Source: CAZADH01 sp964483805
GTDB lineage: Bacteria; Muiribacteriota; Ozemobacteria; Ozemobacterales; Ozemobacteraceae
NCBI GenBank assembly: GCA_964483805.1
Contig: CAZADH010000143.1
Span: forward strand, 1-14,683
Direction of reading: 5' to 3'
DNA length: 14,683 nucleotides
This document shows positions 13,144-14,683 of the stretch, piece by piece. A program made the position numbers and the translations under genes. A model generated the notes under the pieces. The model had not been told where the DNA came from, made no database searches, and worked only from the letters and a program-made list of their open reading frames with translations. Positions within the stretch are counted from its first letter, which is position 1. Each line of letters begins with the position of its first letter.

Positions 13144-14683
13144 TCAGCCGCGTTCCCCCGGTTCTGCCGCGTCGTCGCCCACGACGACCTTCTCGAGTTG
13201 GCGCACCAGATCGCGTGAGACCGCCGATTGCTGCGTGAGTTCCTGGGCGGCCGTGGCCGACTGCTCGGCCCCGGCGGCATTCTGTTGCACGACGCCGTCC
13301 ATTTCGGCCACGGCCTTGTTCACCTGGTCGATTTCAGTGGCCTGCTGATGCGAAGCCTCGGCAATCTCGCCGACCAATGCGACAGCGCGTTGCGTCACCT
13401 CGCCGGCCTCCTTGACCGCCGTTGCCGCCCGCGTGACCTGGCCGGCCCCGGCATCGACCTTCTTGACGCTCGCCTCGATCATGGTCGCCGTCGTCTTGGC
13501 CGCCTCGGCCGTGCGCCGTGCCAAGGTGCGCACCTCTTCGGCCACGACGGCGAACCCGGCGCCGGCCTGCCCGGCCCGCGCTGCTTCGACCGCCGCATTC
13601 AGCGCCAGCAGGTTGGTCTGAAAGGCGATCTCGTCGATGGTTTTGATGATCTGTTGCATCTGTTTGCTCGCGGTCGCTATCTCCTGCATTGTGGTGCGCG
13701 TTTCATTCATGGCCGACCCGGCACTGGCAATCGCCGCGGCTGTCTGCTTCATGTAGCCGTCGGCCTCCACCGCGCGATCGGCGTTCTGGCGCGTGCTCGT
13801 GGCCATCTCGTGCAACGCCGACGACGTTTGTTCGATCGCGGCTGCTTGCGACGACGAACCGTCGGCGAGGGTCTGACTGGCTTTGGCCACTTCGACCGCC
13901 GACACCGACACATGCTCGGAACCGCGCGAGAGTCCGTCGGCGATCACCTGCAGACTCGCCGCGATACGATGCGCAAAGAACCACCCGCTCAAACCCCCGA
14001 GCAACGCCAGCAGAAGTGCGGCGACCGCCACCGATGTCTGTTGTTGCTCGACCTGGGCCAGCGCTTCGGCCTTGATCTTTTCGGCGGCTTCGAGCACCTC
14101 CTGTGCTGGAATGAGCGCCCCGATCGTGTATTTTCGATGTCCGACCGGGACCGGCACGGCCGCGACCATGCTGTCGATCCCATCGACGGTGAATCGACCG
14201 GCGAACGCCTGCCCGCGCTGGGTGGTGTCGCGCAGTGCCGCGCCAAATGCGCCATACGCGGCCGCGGTATACGACACCCGATCCTGAATGCGGATCTTCG
14301 GATGGGCCACGACCGTGCCGCCTTCGTCGAGGACGAACGCGAAACCGGTCTTGCCGTACCGTTGCTCCGCAAGGCTGCGGACCACGAGGCCCCAGTCAAC
14401 GTTCACCACCACGCACCCATGCACCTCGCCATCGATCTCGACGGGGCAGCCCACGCGGATTTCGGGTTGCCCGGTGTTGTCGGCGATCACGACTCCGGAG
14501 GAGTAGAGTTCACCGGCCTTCAGAGCCATCGTGGCCTTGAACCAGTCTTTGCTGCCTTTTTCTTCGAGCTTGGCCGCCGGTTTGCCATTCCTGATCGAGA
14601 TGACCTCGCCTGTTGAAAATCGTCTTCGAGTTGCTGCACACCGTATGTCATAGGAGTGGAAAATGAGTCGCCCCGTCTGGTTT
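13144..14683 (-). CDS. Methyl-accepting chemotaxis protein with Cache-like sensor (5' end beyond window)
   Basis: The frame is open to the right edge, so the N-terminus is missing. The downstream part (461 residues from the Met at 14529) is clear. The end of a periplasmic dCache-like sensor (KTGFAFVLDEGGTVVAHPK) is followed by one membrane helix at about 167-186 of that part, then directly a long signalling coiled coil without a HAMP domain. The hairpin tip is canonical: IDEIAFQTNLLALNAA, then EAARAGQAGAGFAVVAEEVR (315-334). TRQNA and QAAAIEQTSSALHEM match the adaptation helices with Gln/Glu pairs. The protein would signal through CheW/CheA. No C-terminal CheR-binding pentapeptide is seen. 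In the first 22 visible codons (14682-14617) the frame uses codons that are rare in the rest of this gene, which hints at a frameshift near 14616-14619. Confidence 0.9.
   Translation of the reverse strand, partial: NQTGRLIFHSYDIRCAATRRRFSTGEVISIRNGKPAAKLEEKGSKDWFKATMALKAGELYSSGVVIADNTGQPEIRVGCPVEIDGEVHGCVVVNVDWGLVVRSLAEQRYGKTGFAFVLDEGGTVVAHPKIRIQDRVSYTAAAYGAFGAALRDTTQRGQAFAGRFTVDGIDSMVAAVPVPVGHRKYTIGALIPAQEVLEAAEKIKAEALAQVEQQQTSVAVAALLLALLGGLSGWFFAHRIAASLQVIADGLSRGSEHVSVSAVEVAKASQTLADGSSSQAAAIEQTSSALHEMATSTRQNADRAVEADGYMKQTAAAIASAGSAMNETRTTMQEIATASKQMQQIIKTIDEIAFQTNLLALNAAVEAARAGQAGAGFAVVAEEVRTLARRTAEAAKTTATMIEASVKKVDAGAGQVTRAATAVKEAGEVTQRAVALVGEIAEASHQQATEIDQVNKAVAEMDGVVQQNAAGAEQSATAAQELTQQSAVSRDLVRQLEKVVVGDDAAEPGERG

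Noticed and set aside
13228..14616. Plus-strand frame of 462 residues
   Set aside because: His/Arg/Gly-rich antisense shadow of the chemotaxis receptor, whose hairpin tip is canonical.
1..14683. CRISPR array, tRNA or rRNA gene, insertion sequence, attachment site
   Set aside because: No regularly spaced repeats, cloverleaf-like sequence, transposase or integrase text, or terminal inverted repeats were seen on either strand.

Overview
The DNA is GC-rich (judged by eye). It encodes lipoboxes, a secretin-like protein, a HAMP-less methyl-accepting chemotaxis protein and several envelope enzymes, so the source is most likely a Gram-negative (diderm), chemotactic bacterium. The phylum cannot be fixed from the sequence alone. 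No rRNA, tRNA, CRISPR array, transposase or phage gene was seen. This looks like ordinary chromosomal envelope and signalling DNA rather than a mobile island.

Layout, left to right. (1) Minus strand, 1-1717: a three-gene operon of two small lipoproteins with bacterial Ig-like domains followed by the start of a secretin-like protein that runs off the left edge. A sigma70-like promoter with a perfect GGGGGTACCCCC palindrome in its spacer lies upstream. (2) Plus strand, 1960-6620: an LtaS/MdoB-type membrane sulfatase-fold enzyme, a TVP38/TMEM64 (VTT) membrane protein, and a membrane NIT-domain sensor fused to a SpoIIE/PP2C phosphatase. (3) Plus strand, 6717-7577: a DUF5610 protein with its own promoter and a very strong ribosome binding site. 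(4) Minus strand, 7732-10269: an 845-residue exported protein of no family I recognise, the largest unknown in the window. (5) Plus strand, 10557-13123: a two-gene operon of a GT-C-like polytopic membrane protein and an acyltransferase-3 O-acyltransferase joined by an ATGA overlap. (6) Minus strand, 13144 to the right edge: a chemotaxis receptor with a Cache-like sensor, 5'-truncated by the window and with a possible frameshift near its visible start.

Common theme: most genes act at or across the cell envelope. The LtaS-like enzyme, the GT-C-like protein and the acyltransferase could all decorate lipid-linked or extracytoplasmic glycans. The Ig-like lipoproteins and the secretin suggest an outer-membrane channel for a type II secretion or type IV pilus-like machine. 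The NIT-SpoIIE phosphatase and the receptor are sensory. I did not find a convincing new defence or mobile system. The best candidates for something undescribed are the 845-residue exported protein and the Ig-lipoprotein/secretin operon with its palindromic promoter.
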